A stretch of 37,090 bases of DNA from a virus. The notes beneath the pieces were generated by a model that searched no databases, was not told the DNA's origin, and saw only the letters and a list, made by a program, of their open reading frames with translations. This document shows, one piece after another, positions 17,100 through 24,901 of the stretch (position 1 is the first letter of the stretch; each line of letters begins with the position of its first letter). The position numbers were made by a program, and so were the translations under genes. Where the stretch lies: the IMG/VR virus record IMGVR_UViG_3300045961_000011, positions 1-37,090 of that record; one strand, given 5' to 3'.

Positions 17100-17516
17100 T
17101 CACTCCTTGGAAGTTGTTACGATGTCTTCACCCTTGGACACGGTGACGCGACCATCGGTCACATCCACACGCATGGGCGGCTCTTTGCGGTCGAGTTTGT
17201 CGAGGCGTTCGATCAGCCCCTTGATGACTTCAAACTCAGGTTTTTCTTGCTTGGGCGTCGCTCCCGCGATCCCGTTGAGCATGCTGATGAGGGCGGTGAG
17301 TGCTGCACCCAGTAGCCCCATCACGGCGGCAATTTTCTCGTTCTCCAGAACGACGGAGGCCGTCACTCCAATCACCACGATGAGCGTGATGTAGAACAGG
17401 CCGTGCTTCCCGATTGCCTTACCTGCCACCTCCTTAGCGGGGGCGTTGGCTTCAAGCCGTTGAATTTCAGTCTTGGCTTGAAGTTTGAGTAGTTCAATTT
17501 CGGTCGGCTCGGCCAT
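17100..17516 (-). CDS. Two-span membrane protein of the lysis cassette (138 aa)
   Basis: The ATG at 17516 is preferred: AGGAG lies six bases upstream, whereas the ATG at 17522 directly abuts it. Residues about 1-35 form a charged helix. Two membrane segments follow (HGLFYITLIVVIGVTASVVL and the AAVMGLLGAALTALISML stretch). A charged C-terminal region then ends in a short beta segment (RVDVTDGRVTVSKG). It precedes the 3TM holin gene with a two-base gap. It may be a second holin, an antiholin or a spanin-like partner. I see no lipoprotein signal for a typical outer-membrane spanin. Confidence 0.72.
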   Translation of the reverse strand: MAEPTEIELLKLQAKTEIQRLEANAPAKEVAGKAIGKHGLFYITLIVVIGVTASVVLENEKIAAVMGLLGAALTALISMLNGIAGATPKQEKPEFEVIKGLIERLDKLDRKEPPMRVDVTDGRVTVSKGEDIVTTSKE

Positions 17517-17525
17517 GCTCATCTC

Positions 17526-17738
17526 CTATGCAACGCCCCCAAACAGTGGAGGCAACGTCGTGACTTGGATCGCCACGCTCTGCTTGAGATTCAATGGCTT
17601 CCCGCAGTCAGCGCATGTGTCAGCCTCAAGTTCAGCAGCGTCCAAGTCATACCCACAATGGGCGCAAACGGCTTCAACTTCGTGAGCCGGTTCAATCGTG
17701 CCATCAGGCAGCGTCTTGGGCGGGTGCGTCAGTTTCAT
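17526..17738 (-). CDS. Small zinc-ribbon protein (70 aa)
   Basis: The sequence contains two CxxC knuckles, C25-A-H-C28 and C42-A-D-C45, separated by 13 residues. This is a compact zinc ribbon. The start lies inside the end of the preceding gene (35-base overlap), so translation is probably coupled; the ribosome site (GAAGA) is weak. The N-terminal PPKTLPDGTIEPAHEVE segment and the short beta-rich tail carry no other motif. Possible roles are nucleic-acid binding or a structural zinc site. The function is unknown. Confidence 0.6.
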   Translation of the reverse strand: MKLTHPPKTLPDGTIEPAHEVEAVCAHCGYDLDAAELEADTCADCGKPLNLKQSVAIQVTTLPPLFGGVA

Positions 17739-17898
17739 TCTTCATGTCCGGTACGGGCAGTTGCGGAATGGCTTGCTCGCGGATCGCCTGCACAAGGTCG
17801 GCTACCTGCTCAAACGGCATCTTGCCCAATGCACCGATGATGAAATTCACGGCGTTCAAGGGCAGTTTCAGTTCAATGGTCACGTTCTGATCGTTCAT
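17704..17898 (-). CDS. Small conserved phage protein (64 aa)
   Basis: The sequence begins MNDQNVTIELKLPLNAVNFI, then IGALGKMPFEQVADLVQAIR. This amphipathic strand-helix-helix pattern recurs in small phage proteins encoded next to tail-fibre genes. GGAG lies seven bases before the ATG. The C-terminal tail (about 49-64) is acidic and Pro/Ala-rich. It shares 35 bases with the zinc-ribbon gene. I do not know the function. Confidence 0.65.
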   Translation of the reverse strand: MNDQNVTIELKLPLNAVNFIIGALGKMPFEQVADLVQAIREQAIPQLPVPDMKNETDAPAQDAA

Positions 17899-17908
17899 GG
17901 ATTACTCC

Positions 17909-17939
17909 AAAAATGCAGCCGCTGAAATCGGGCAGCGGC
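17909..17939 (-). terminator. Possible weak intrinsic terminator or attenuator
   Basis: A perfect seven-pair stem (GCCGCTG / CAGCGGC, 17918-17924 and 17933-17939) with an eight-base loop is followed on the minus strand, after four bases, by five T. It lies between the 76-aa gene (ends 17955) and the 64-aa gene. The T-run is separated from the stem and the Shine-Dalgarno follows at once, so it may be only partial or an mRNA structure. Confidence 0.4.
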
Positions 17940-17954
17940 GAAACCCGTCAAACA

Positions 17955-18185
17955 TTATGCAGCAGCCGCACGCAGTGGGGCAAGGTCTTCCGTTGTCCAG
18001 AAGTCCTTGGCAAGCATGATCTTCAGGTGTTCCTTGTTGCGGGACACACAGTCAGCCCAGTCAGCATCTTCCATGCCTTCGGGCTTGCCAGCGTTAATCA
18101 GGTTCACCGAGTCCATTGCGGCGCTGTAGTGGCGTGCGATTTCTTCGGCGGTGGGTTGTTCCACAGGGGTTGCGATTTCAGTCAT
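17955..18185 (-). CDS. Small protein of unknown function near tail fibre (76 aa)
   Basis: The ATG at 18185 has AAGGAG seven bases upstream; the longer frame (from 18212) would overlap the preceding gene and lacks a ribosome site. The sequence begins MTEIATPVEQPTAEEIARHY and is mainly helical, ending in an Ala-rich tail. It follows the 109-aa gene with a 2-base gap. Small helical proteins at this place often help fibre assembly. That is a guess from position. Confidence 0.65.
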   Translation of the reverse strand: MTEIATPVEQPTAEEIARHYSAAMDSVNLINAGKPEGMEDADWADCVSRNKEHLKIMLAKDFWTTEDLAPLRAAAA

Positions 18186-18187
18186 TT

Positions 18188-18517
18188 TTAGGCTCCTTGA
18201 GTTTGTGCCCACGGCAGGGGCGGGGTTACCACGGGCGGGTTCTTTTGCGCATCAATCAGGGCCTGAAGGTTGGCCTCGATCTCGGGGCGGTCGATGCTTG
18301 GGTTAATCCAGCCCCAGACCTGATCTTGAGTGAGTTGGTCGTAGGGCGTGAACGGGGTGCCTGCGGTGTAAGCGACGGGCACGGTGCCAGAACTAACTGA
18401 CCCAAAAAAGCCGTCGGCTGCATTGCATTGCCAATTTACCTCAAACACTACATCAGACTCCCCGTCAATCTGAGAGTAGGAAGGCATCGAGACGATTTGC
18501 CAGTTATAGGTAGTCAT
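18188..18517 (-). CDS. Small tail-fibre-associated conserved protein (109 aa)
   Basis: The protein begins MTTYNWQIVSMPSYSQIDGE and has a central beta segment (DVVFEVNWQCNAADG). It continues PFTPYDQLTQDQVWGWI and ends in NPPVVTPPLPW. This layout is common to short proteins coded beside phage tail fibres in environmental phages. The Shine-Dalgarno (AAAGGAG) lies inside the last codons of the fibre gene, with two bases between stop and start, so the genes are coupled. It may be a fibre cap or chaperone. The function is not known. Confidence 0.7.
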   Translation of the reverse strand: MTTYNWQIVSMPSYSQIDGESDVVFEVNWQCNAADGFFGSVSSGTVPVAYTAGTPFTPYDQLTQDQVWGWINPSIDRPEIEANLQALIDAQKNPPVVTPPLPWAQTQGA

Positions 18518-18519
18518 GG

Positions 18520-21500
18520 TCAGGCTCCTTTACCTTCAAGTTGTGACAAACGGACGCGAAGAGACTTTACCTCTGCGACCAACATTGCAATCACTTCAGC
18601 AGAACCATACTCGACTCCCTGATACTCCGGCTTCCCGCCAGCATCAACGGCGTCTTTCTCGCCGGTAACCGAAGATGGCGACACGACCTGCAATTCGTGG
18701 GCAATAAAACCAACGCCGGCAGAACCATCCCGCTTCCAAGTCCAAGTGCGAGGTTGCAGGGCGTCAATAAACGCGCCGGAGCCCACTACATCTTGTACGT
18801 TTTCTTTCAGGCGGTAGTCTGAAGACGTGTTGTACGAAGTATTTGTGCCGTTCGTTGCGATTGACCCGACGTTCCCCGTGTTGTAGTAGAAGTTGATAAT
18901 CCCGCCGGTGCTTGACTCCCGCCCGATATACATGGCGAGGTTGTTATTTTTGGAGAGGAGGATTGACCCATCATTCTCCAATTTGATGCCGGTAGACCCC
19001 GAGAGCGCCGGGTTTGACCTATTGGCGTTGGCAGACCAAAAGCTCCCACTTGAATCCATGTTATACCGAGGATTCCCATCCCCATCCGACAGCACGATGT
19101 TGTTGCTGGAAGTGCGAATGTCGAGGTTACCTTGGTTGCCGGTGTAGCCGCCGATGATGGTGTTCTTGGAGCCGGTGGTCACCGCGTAACCAGAACCATT
19201 GGTCGTGTCGTTGACGCCAATGAAGGTATTGCCAGTGCCGGTCGTCGCCAACCCACCAGAACTTGCCCCGACAAACGTGTTGTTGCCCCCGGTTGTTTTT
19301 GACGCCCCGGCACCAGTACCAATAAAGGTCTGACCATTACTTGTGGTTACTCCAAACCCGGCCTGATACCCTAAAAATGTATTGGACGTGCCGGTCGTGT
19401 TGGTATACCCAGCCTGAAATCCAATCGCAGTGTTGTTAGACGCTGTAGTGTTATTTGCCAAAGCACCCGCGCCAAACGCAGCGTTGTATGAGCCAGTTGT
19501 GTTGAAACGCAGTGCGGCGTACACACCGTATGCAGTGCCAAAGGCGGCGTTCTCTGAGCCGGTAGTGTTCGCATACAGGACGGCGCGACCAAAAGCAGAG
19601 TTGCCGTTGCCAGTTGTGTTGCTGTATAGGGAAACACTACCAAAAGCATCAATGAACGATCCAGTGGTTGTGCTCGATGCCGCGCCTTGTCCAACGGCAG
19701 TGTTGTTGGATGTGGTGGTTGCGTCGGTCAACGCACCTTGCCCAATCGCAGTGTTATTCTGACCAGTAGTCAACAGGCGTAGGGCTGCGTTACCAACAGC
19801 AATGTTGTAACTGCCGCTCGACAAGCGAGACAGTGGGCCTTCGATAACACCGTCATGCCAAGCGCCGACTGCGATGTTGTCAGAGCCGGTGACGTTGTTT
19901 GTAGAGCCGCCCATTGCGCTAGAGCCAACTGCGGTGTTGTAACCGCCACTGGTAATGGCATAGCCAGCGTAGTATCCAAGGCCTGTGTTGCGATCTGCCG
20001 TTGAGTTGACGAGCGCGTAGTAACCGAGTGCAGCGCTGCTAGTTCCAGTCGTGATGGAGTTGAGCGCAGCATAACCAACCGCTGTGTTGTTGTTAGCGGT
20101 CGTGCTGGAGTTGAGCGACGCAAAACCGAAAGCCGTATTGCTGTTCCCGGTGGTGTTGCTTTTTAACGCACCAAAGCCAACGGCGGTGTTGTTGACGCCC
20201 GTGGTGTTGTAGTACAGCGGGGGCAAAGTAGACCCATCAAACGTACCAACAGCGACGTTTCCTGCCCCTGTGGTGTTGTTGTTCAGAGCGTTGTCGCCAA
20301 TTGCCACGTTTACGCCAGTGGTGTTTTGACCAAGCGCCCCAAAGCCCACAGCGACAGAGTAGCTTCCAGTTGTATTTGCGGCCAAAGCATTATGACCAAC
20401 TGCAACGAGGCGCGTGCCGGTGGTGTTTGCGTAAGCAGCCTGATAACCAACAGCCGTGTTGCTGGAGGCGGTGGTGTTGGAGAACAGCGCATCCCGACCA
20501 AACGCAGAGTTGTAATTTCCAGATGTATTGAAGCGTAGAGCGCGGCTACCAAACGCCGAGTTTTCGACGCCGGTGGTGTTGGCCTCCATTGCGCCGTTGG
20601 CGACCGCAGTGTTGTTTGACCCTGTGGTATTTGCATTGAGGGCGTAGTACCCGACTCCGACGTTTGTCGCCCCCGTCGTATTAGCCGCCAAAGCACTCGC
20701 ACCCACCGCAGTGTTGGTGGACACAGCACCTGCGCCACGGCCTACGGTGATGCCGTAGACGGTCAGGTCAGTGCCGCTATACAGCAGGTTTGCGCTGTCG
20801 GTCAGGTTGCCGCTCGTAGTCGCATAGGTCACGCGACCAGAGGTCAGGGAGGAATCAGCAAAACCCGCTGCGGTCAACGTCGTACCGTCAAATGTCAGGT
20901 TTGCGCTGGTCGTGGCCTGCTTCGATGCGTTGAGGTACACCACCCGATCAGCAGTGCCGCCAGAGAATGTCGCCGTGCCAGAAACCGTGAGTCCGTTGAC
21001 CGTGAGGGTCGTGCCATCAAAGGTCATGTCAGCGTCGTCGGTGAACTGCCCACCTGTGGTCAGGTAGGGCACGCGCCCAGAAGTGCCGTTACTCCAAACA
21101 AGTTTGGGTACGCTCACAGAGCCCGTACCGTTAGGCGACAAAACGATGTTGCCGTTCAAGCCCTGCTGGATTTGGATCGTGCCGCTGTTGGTGCCGCTGT
21201 TGGTCGTCAGATTCAAGTTGCCGGTGCCGTTGGTGGTAATGGCCGCATCGGTGTTCAGGTCGCCAACACGCACAACGTCAGTGCTCAGGATCGCAATACC
21301 CGAGCCGTTGGGGGCCAACGTGATGTTGCCGTTCGCGCCGTTGGCAATCGTGATCGTGCCCGAGTCCGTACCGCTGTTGGTAGAGAGCACGAGGTTGGCC
21401 GCGCCGCCAGTCGTCACAGTCAGCGCACCAGCGCCGTTGGAGGTCAGGGTCACCGCAGCGGCAGAGTCGCCCACACGCACTGTGTCAGCGTCCAGTTGCA

Positions 21501-22290
21501 CATCGCCAGTCCCGTTGGGGGCGATGACGACGTTGCCGTTGGTGTCGGTCGAGGACAGGGTGTTACCGTCGAGCCGCAGGTTGTCCACGTTGATGATGGT
21601 GGCCGGGGTCGATGCGCCAATCGACACACCGTCGATGGTGCCCCCGTTGATGTCCACCAAGGCGAGGTACGCGGTACCGTCGATGTAAACATCTTTCCAC
21701 GAGTTGCCCGACGAACCCAGATCGTAGGTGTTGTCTGCGGAGGGGGTCAGGCCCGAGGCGAACCGCGCCGTGGCGGTGATGGTGTCGCTCGTGGCGTTGC
21801 CCAGTGTGGTGTTGCCGTTGATCGTGGCGTTGCCATCCACAGTCAAGTTGCCGGTGACTCGGCCATCAATGATGGTGGTCACGCAAGCGTTGACATTGGT
21901 GCCGTCGCAGAACAGGAACGCGGTGTTGCCAGCAGCGACTGCCACGCCTGTACCAGCAGCAGTTTTGAGCGTGATGGCGAACGAGGAATCGTTCTTGAGG
22001 ACGTAGAGTTTGCTGGATGCTGGGCAGACGATCTCGCCTGCGCCCGTCAATGCAGAACCGCCAGAGCCCGTCTGCGCGACGAGCATGGCGCAGCGCGACT
22101 CAGAGGTCGTGCCGTTGGCAACAGTCAGGGTCTTGGAGTTACCCGACCAAGTGCTGATGGTGGCAAGACCCGCGACGGCCTGTTCGACCATCGACGTGAT
22201 GTTGTCGTTGACGGTATCTCCCCAAGTACCCGACAACTCGCCGGTAACCGGCAGTGCCAGTTTGAGGATTGGAGTGTATTGCGTAGTCAT
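18520..22290 (-). CDS. Long tail fibre/adhesin with C-terminal Peptidase_S74 intramolecular chaperone (1256 aa)
   Basis: The N-terminal ~40 residues (YTPILKLALPVTGELSGTWG, then DTVNDNITSMVEQAV) are a conserved virion-anchoring segment of phage fibres. Residues about 120-500 are beta-rich with Gly/Thr/Asn repeats. Residues about 515-1055 hold about thirty YadA-head-like 17-residue repeats of the form NTTGxxNTAVGxxALxx. The C-terminal ~100 residues are a Peptidase_S74 chaperone: SDYRLKENV with S1157 and K1162, the Ser-Lys pair used for self-cleavage, then GVGFIAHELQ. In this family the chaperone trimerises the fibre and then cuts itself off. The protein probably binds the host receptor. AAAGGA lies seven bases before the start. 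Confidence 0.9.
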   Translation of the reverse strand: MTTQYTPILKLALPVTGELSGTWGDTVNDNITSMVEQAVAGLATISTWSGNSKTLTVANGTTSESRCAMLVAQTGSGGSALTGAGEIVCPASSKLYVLKNDSSFAITLKTAAGTGVAVAAGNTAFLFCDGTNVNACVTTIIDGRVTGNLTVDGNATINGNTTLGNATSDTITATARFASGLTPSADNTYDLGSSGNSWKDVYIDGTAYLALVDINGGTIDGVSIGASTPATIINVDNLRLDGNTLSSTDTNGNVVIAPNGTGDVQLDADTVRVGDSAAAVTLTSNGAGALTVTTGGAANLVLSTNSGTDSGTITIANGANGNITLAPNGSGIAILSTDVVRVGDLNTDAAITTNGTGNLNLTTNSGTNSGTIQIQQGLNGNIVLSPNGTGSVSVPKLVWSNGTSGRVPYLTTGGQFTDDADMTFDGTTLTVNGLTVSGTATFSGGTADRVVYLNASKQATTSANLTFDGTTLTAAGFADSSLTSGRVTYATTSGNLTDSANLLYSGTDLTVYGITVGRGAGAVSTNTAVGASALAANTTGATNVGVGYYALNANTTGSNNTAVANGAMEANTTGVENSAFGSRALRFNTSGNYNSAFGRDALFSNTTASSNTAVGYQAAYANTTGTRLVAVGHNALAANTTGSYSVAVGFGALGQNTTGVNVAIGDNALNNNTTGAGNVAVGTFDGSTLPPLYYNTTGVNNTAVGFGALKSNTTGNSNTAFGFASLNSSTTANNNTAVGYAALNSITTGTSSAALGYYALVNSTADRNTGLGYYAGYAITSGGYNTAVGSSAMGGSTNNVTGSDNIAVGAWHDGVIEGPLSRLSSGSYNIAVGNAALRLLTTGQNNTAIGQGALTDATTTSNNTAVGQGAASSTTTGSFIDAFGSVSLYSNTTGNGNSAFGRAVLYANTTGSENAAFGTAYGVYAALRFNTTGSYNAAFGAGALANNTTASNNTAIGFQAGYTNTTGTSNTFLGYQAGFGVTTSNGQTFIGTGAGASKTTGGNNTFVGASSGGLATTGTGNTFIGVNDTTNGSGYAVTTGSKNTIIGGYTGNQGNLDIRTSSNNIVLSDGDGNPRYNMDSSGSFWSANANRSNPALSGSTGIKLENDGSILLSKNNNLAMYIGRESSTGGIINFYYNTGNVGSIATNGTNTSYNTSSDYRLKENVQDVVGSGAFIDALQPRTWTWKRDGSAGVGFIAHELQVVSPSSVTGEKDAVDAGGKPEYQGVEYGSAEVIAMLVAEVKSLRVRLSQLEGKGA
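19130..20755 (-). repeat. About thirty 17-residue (51-base) repeats in tail fibre
   Basis: Consensus NTTGxxNTAVGxxALxx repeats back to back, mostly 17 residues, some 16 or with short insertions. On the plus strand they appear as repeated AGTGTTG / GTGGTGTT-type blocks. The units are strongly diverged in bases, which limits recombination, but the amino acid pattern is kept. The pattern is that of trimeric adhesin head repeats. Confidence 0.85.
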
Positions 22291-22301
22291 CTACTGTCCT
22301 T

Positions 22302-23204
22302 TCATGTGACAACATCTTGCCAGCCCGCAGTTTGCGTATCACTCACAACAGTCCAGCCGGATGTTTGAGTATCGTTGACATTTTGCCAGTTTGCGTTCTG
22401 TCCGTCATCAATCTGACCCCAAACATTTACTTGGCCGATCAAACCAGTGGCTTGTACGCCCGTTGGCAGTGCCGTAGCCCCGCCCGTGGCGACCACATCG
22501 CCCAACTGCATGGTGCCTGAGACACCCGTGACAGAGACGACGATAGACAGAGAAAACGAAACTTGACCAATCGCTCCAGTGGCCTCGACCCCGGTGGGGA
22601 AGACGTTGGCCGTACCAGAGATTTGGACGGTGCCCACTTCGCCCGTGGCTTGGACTCCGGTGGGGGAGACAACCGCTTCGCCAATGACGACAACGGTGCC
22701 CACTGCGCCCGTGGCCGTAAGGCCCGTGACAGGGACGTTGGCCGTGCCAGAGACTTGGACGGTGCCCAGTTGAGTGGTGCCCTCGACGCCCGTGACCTGC
22801 ACGATGGCATCGGCCTGAACCACGACGGTTCCAACTTGCCCGACGGCTTGGAGTCCTGACGGGTAGACGTTGGCGTCGCCCGTGACCTGTACGGCCCCGA
22901 TAAAGCCATCTGCCTGTACCCCGGTGGGGAAGACATTGGCCTCGGCAATGACCACGACGGTGCCGATGGCACCCGTGGCTTGGACTCCAATGGGGAAGAC
23001 GTTGGCATCTGCCTGTACAAGGACAGAGCCAACTTGACCCGTAGCCTCAAGGCCCGATGGGTAGACGTTTGCGTCAGCGGTGACGGCGACGGTTCCGACC
23101 GCGCCTGTGCCCGTGACATTTGAATGGCCGACACCCCACCCTTGGTCGCCCCAAGCAACGCCTGAAGCGCCCCAACCTTCAAAGGCTACCTTTGCATCAG
23201 CCAC
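22302..23204 (-). CDS. Tandem 22-residue beta-repeat virion protein, next to tail fibre (300 aa)
   Basis: The start is a GTG, because no ATG is available in frame nearby. Residues 39-258 are ten back-to-back 22-residue units with the consensus VxVxADANVFPTGVQATGAI followed by Gly-Thr. A Gly/Trp-rich leader precedes them. The last ~30 residues carry Trp-x-x-Val-x-Asp-Thr-Gln-Thr repeats. There are no cysteines. The regular pattern suggests a beta-solenoid or fibrous stalk. It sits 11 bases before the tail-fibre gene, so a stalk, fibre adaptor or decoration role is likely. I know no named family that fits. Confidence 0.75.
   Translation of the reverse strand: MADAKVAFEGWGASGVAWGDQGWGVGHSNVTGTGAVGTVAVTADANVYPSGLEATGQVGSVLVQADANVFPIGVQATGAIGTVVVIAEANVFPTGVQADGFIGAVQVTGDANVYPSGLQAVGQVGTVVVQADAIVQVTGVEGTTQLGTVQVSGTANVPVTGLTATGAVGTVVVIGEAVVSPTGVQATGEVGTVQISGTANVFPTGVEATGAIGQVSFSLSIVVSVTGVSGTMQLGDVVATGGATALPTGVQATGLIGQVNVWGQIDDGQNANWQNVNDTQTSGWTVVSDTQTAGWQDVVT
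22431..23090 (-). repeat. Ten tandem 66-base (22-residue) repeats
   Basis: Ten units of exactly 22 residues run without gaps. Most have the core ADANVFPTGVQATGAIG. Units 5 and 9 are a subtype with VTGVxGTxQLG, spaced four units apart, which hints at a higher-order duplication. Base identity between some units is high (for example units 2, 3 and 7). Confidence 0.85.
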
Positions 23205-23214
23205 CTACTCACCA

Positions 23215-23649
23215 TCAAGCGATGCGCAGGATCGCGTTGGATGCGTCTGCGGCAGGGAATTGGATGGTGAAGTTGCCAGCGGTAGAGGTCTTGTCGCCAC
23301 CGAAGTCCAGCACAGCAACCGCAGGGTTGGTCGTGCCGTTGGCCAAATAGATCAACGCGCCACGCGCAGTGATCGTGGCGGTGCTCCACGTGACATCAGA
23401 GAAGTCGATGAACGCCGTGGTGCCGCTGGAAGTGGGAATCTGACTGATTGTCAGGTTCTGCCCACCTGCGCTGTACCCGGTGCCGGTCACCTCGTTGGAG
23501 GTAGTGTAGGCAGTCGTAGCAGCGCCCAGCGTTGCAGCCGAGGTGTACAAAGCGATCTTGAATGTTTGAGAAGTGCCTGTGCCAAAGTCGAATTCCCCGT
23601 CGAGGATACCGACCTTGAACGAAGTGCACATTGCTTGCGAAATTGCCAT
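23215..23649 (-). CDS. Beta-rich virion structural protein (144 aa)
   Basis: The protein begins MAISQAMCTSFKVGILDGEF, the opening of a common environmental-phage structural family. It is strand-rich (TFKIALYTSAATLGAATTAY) and Thr/Gly/Ala-rich throughout. AAGGAG precedes the ATG. It lies between the adaptor gene and the 22-residue repeat gene. It could be a minor tail or decoration protein. The function is inferred from composition. Confidence 0.7.
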   Translation of the reverse strand: MAISQAMCTSFKVGILDGEFDFGTGTSQTFKIALYTSAATLGAATTAYTTSNEVTGTGYSAGGQNLTISQIPTSSGTTAFIDFSDVTWSTATITARGALIYLANGTTNPAVAVLDFGGDKTSTAGNFTIQFPAADASNAILRIA

Positions 23650-23660
23650 GAGAATTCTCC

Positions 23661-24296
23661 TTAACTGACAGGGATACGGACTTGCCCAGAGCGATACGCA
23701 TCCTGCCGCAGTTTGCCGTCGCCCAGATTTTTCAACAGGCCAATGGCCTGCACATACAGCCGCTCGTAGAGGGCCACCATGTCCTGCTCACCCTTCATGA
23801 AGCGAATGGCTTCCACCAGTGCGCCATTGAGGAGAGCAGAATCAAATTCATTGCCAAGCCACGTGGTTCCAGCGGTGACGATGGACTCGGGGTAGTAGCC
23901 GTAATGCAATTCAGCGCTGTAGGCCAGATCAGGAGTGGGGCCGAGGATGAACGCAGAGTCGTCGAAGTTGGCGTAGTGCTTTGGGCGACCACGAGCCGCC
24001 AAGTTGTTCTTCGGGTATGCCTCGCGGATGAAGTTCACGTCCTTGTTCAGGAGGTAGTGATACTCCCCATCGGCGTCGATGACAGCCAGCGAGTAGCAGT
24101 ACAGGAAGTCCGACGGAATCTGGAGGTACTGATTGCCCGTGGACATCGCGCCAGTCACGTTCTTGCGCAACGCAGGAATCTGCACCGTGTTGTAAATCTT
24201 TTGCTCGGCCTGTTGCGTGAACATGGCGAGTTCATCCGCCGAGAACTCGTTCTCGCAGATGGTTTGGATGTTGATGCACAACTCGGTGTAGTTCAT
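23661..24296 (-). CDS. Head-tail adaptor (connector) protein, SU10/P22-type (211 aa)
   Basis: The N-terminal helices (MNYTELCINIQTICENEFSA, then DELAMFTQQAEQKIYNTVQI) are typical of podovirus adaptor proteins that bind below the portal. They are followed by a beta region, YLQIPSDFLYCYSLAVIDAD, a central KHYANFDDSAFILGPTPD strand set, and C-terminal helices (ALVEAIRFMKGEQDMVALYE). AGAGGT precedes the ATG. The second adaptor-like gene at 24901-25611 has the same layout, so the pair may form two stacked rings. The role is inferred from this pattern. Confidence 0.75.
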   Translation of the reverse strand: MNYTELCINIQTICENEFSADELAMFTQQAEQKIYNTVQIPALRKNVTGAMSTGNQYLQIPSDFLYCYSLAVIDADGEYHYLLNKDVNFIREAYPKNNLAARGRPKHYANFDDSAFILGPTPDLAYSAELHYGYYPESIVTAGTTWLGNEFDSALLNGALVEAIRFMKGEQDMVALYERLYVQAIGLLKNLGDGKLRQDAYRSGQVRIPVS

Positions 24297-24305
24297 GGCT
24301 ACCTC

Positions 24306-24500
24306 TTAGGCCATTGGGCCTCGGCTCATCACGCCCTTGGTGGCAGCGCCAGCGCCGCGCATCTTGATGCCGCTGGTCTTGGTCGCGGGATATGGATCAG
24401 CCCGCTTGTTACCGGCCACGGTGCGAGTGTTTTTCAGGTCTTCCTTGACCGACTCAACACCTGCTTCGGCCATCTTGAATGGTTTAATTTTTCCAGACAT
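24306..24500 (-). CDS. Very small basic virion-region protein (64 aa)
   Basis: The ATG at 24500 has AAGGAG six bases upstream; the GTG one codon earlier is too close. The 64 residues are Lys/Gly/Ala-rich, ending in KMRGAGAATKGVMSRGPMA. This C-terminal pattern (GxxMRGxGAATKG...RGPMA) occurs in small proteins from many environmental phages. The gene lies between the zinc-ribbon and adaptor genes. The function is unknown; basic and Gly-rich composition fits DNA or capsid contact. Confidence 0.68.
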   Translation of the reverse strand: MSGKIKPFKMAEAGVESVKEDLKNTRTVAGNKRADPYPATKTSGIKMRGAGAATKGVMSRGPMA

Positions 24501-24511
24501 CACTGACTCCT

Positions 24512-24901
24512 TTACGTTATCACCACGTTCACTATACCAACTTGCCCTTGCGCAACCAAGTTGTTTGGTGTCAAGCCAGCATCATAACTACGTGAACCAC
24601 CCACGGGGTTCCAACCCCACTGAATGTTTCTACTTCCTTCGCCAATCGAACCATCGGCTAACACGCCCGACTGCACGTACGTGTTGTCAGGGCGGGGGTT
24701 GCGCAGGGCCTGCGGATCATCCACAGGGTACATGCCCAACTGCAACTGCGGCTGGTCAGGCTCCCAGCACTCCTTGCACACCAACAAGTTGACCTGCTTG
24801 GTCTTGATGATGAGCGTGCGCAACTCGCGCAGGCGAAAGCGAAACCCGCATCGGTCGCAGATCGCAATGGCGATCTTGGCTGACGCATAGCGATTTCCCA
24901 T
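24512..24901 (-). CDS. Zinc-ribbon virion-region protein (129 aa)
   Basis: Two CxxC pairs, C15-D-R-C18 and C42-K-E-C45, form a zinc ribbon at the N-terminus, with FRFRLRELRTLIIKTKQVNL between them. After EPDQPQLQLGMYPVDDPQAL the C-terminal half is Gly/Asn/Val-rich. The family recurs in podovirus-type head-tail regions. The start overlaps the upstream adaptor stop (TGATG), with GGAGG six bases before it. It could stabilise the connector or bind DNA. Zinc binding is a clear prediction; the role is not. Confidence 0.75.
   Translation of the reverse strand: MGNRYASAKIAIAICDRCGFRFRLRELRTLIIKTKQVNLLVCKECWEPDQPQLQLGMYPVDDPQALRNPRPDNTYVQSGVLADGSIGEGSRNIQWGWNPVGGSRSYDAGLTPNNLVAQGQVGIVNVVIT

Noticed and set aside
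19130-20755. 51-base repeats considered as CRISPR or satellite DNA
   Set aside because: They encode 17-residue adhesin repeats in one continuous reading frame.
22431-23090. Regular 66-base repeats considered as a CRISPR array
   Set aside because: The repeats are in-frame coding units without unique spacers and lie within one open frame.
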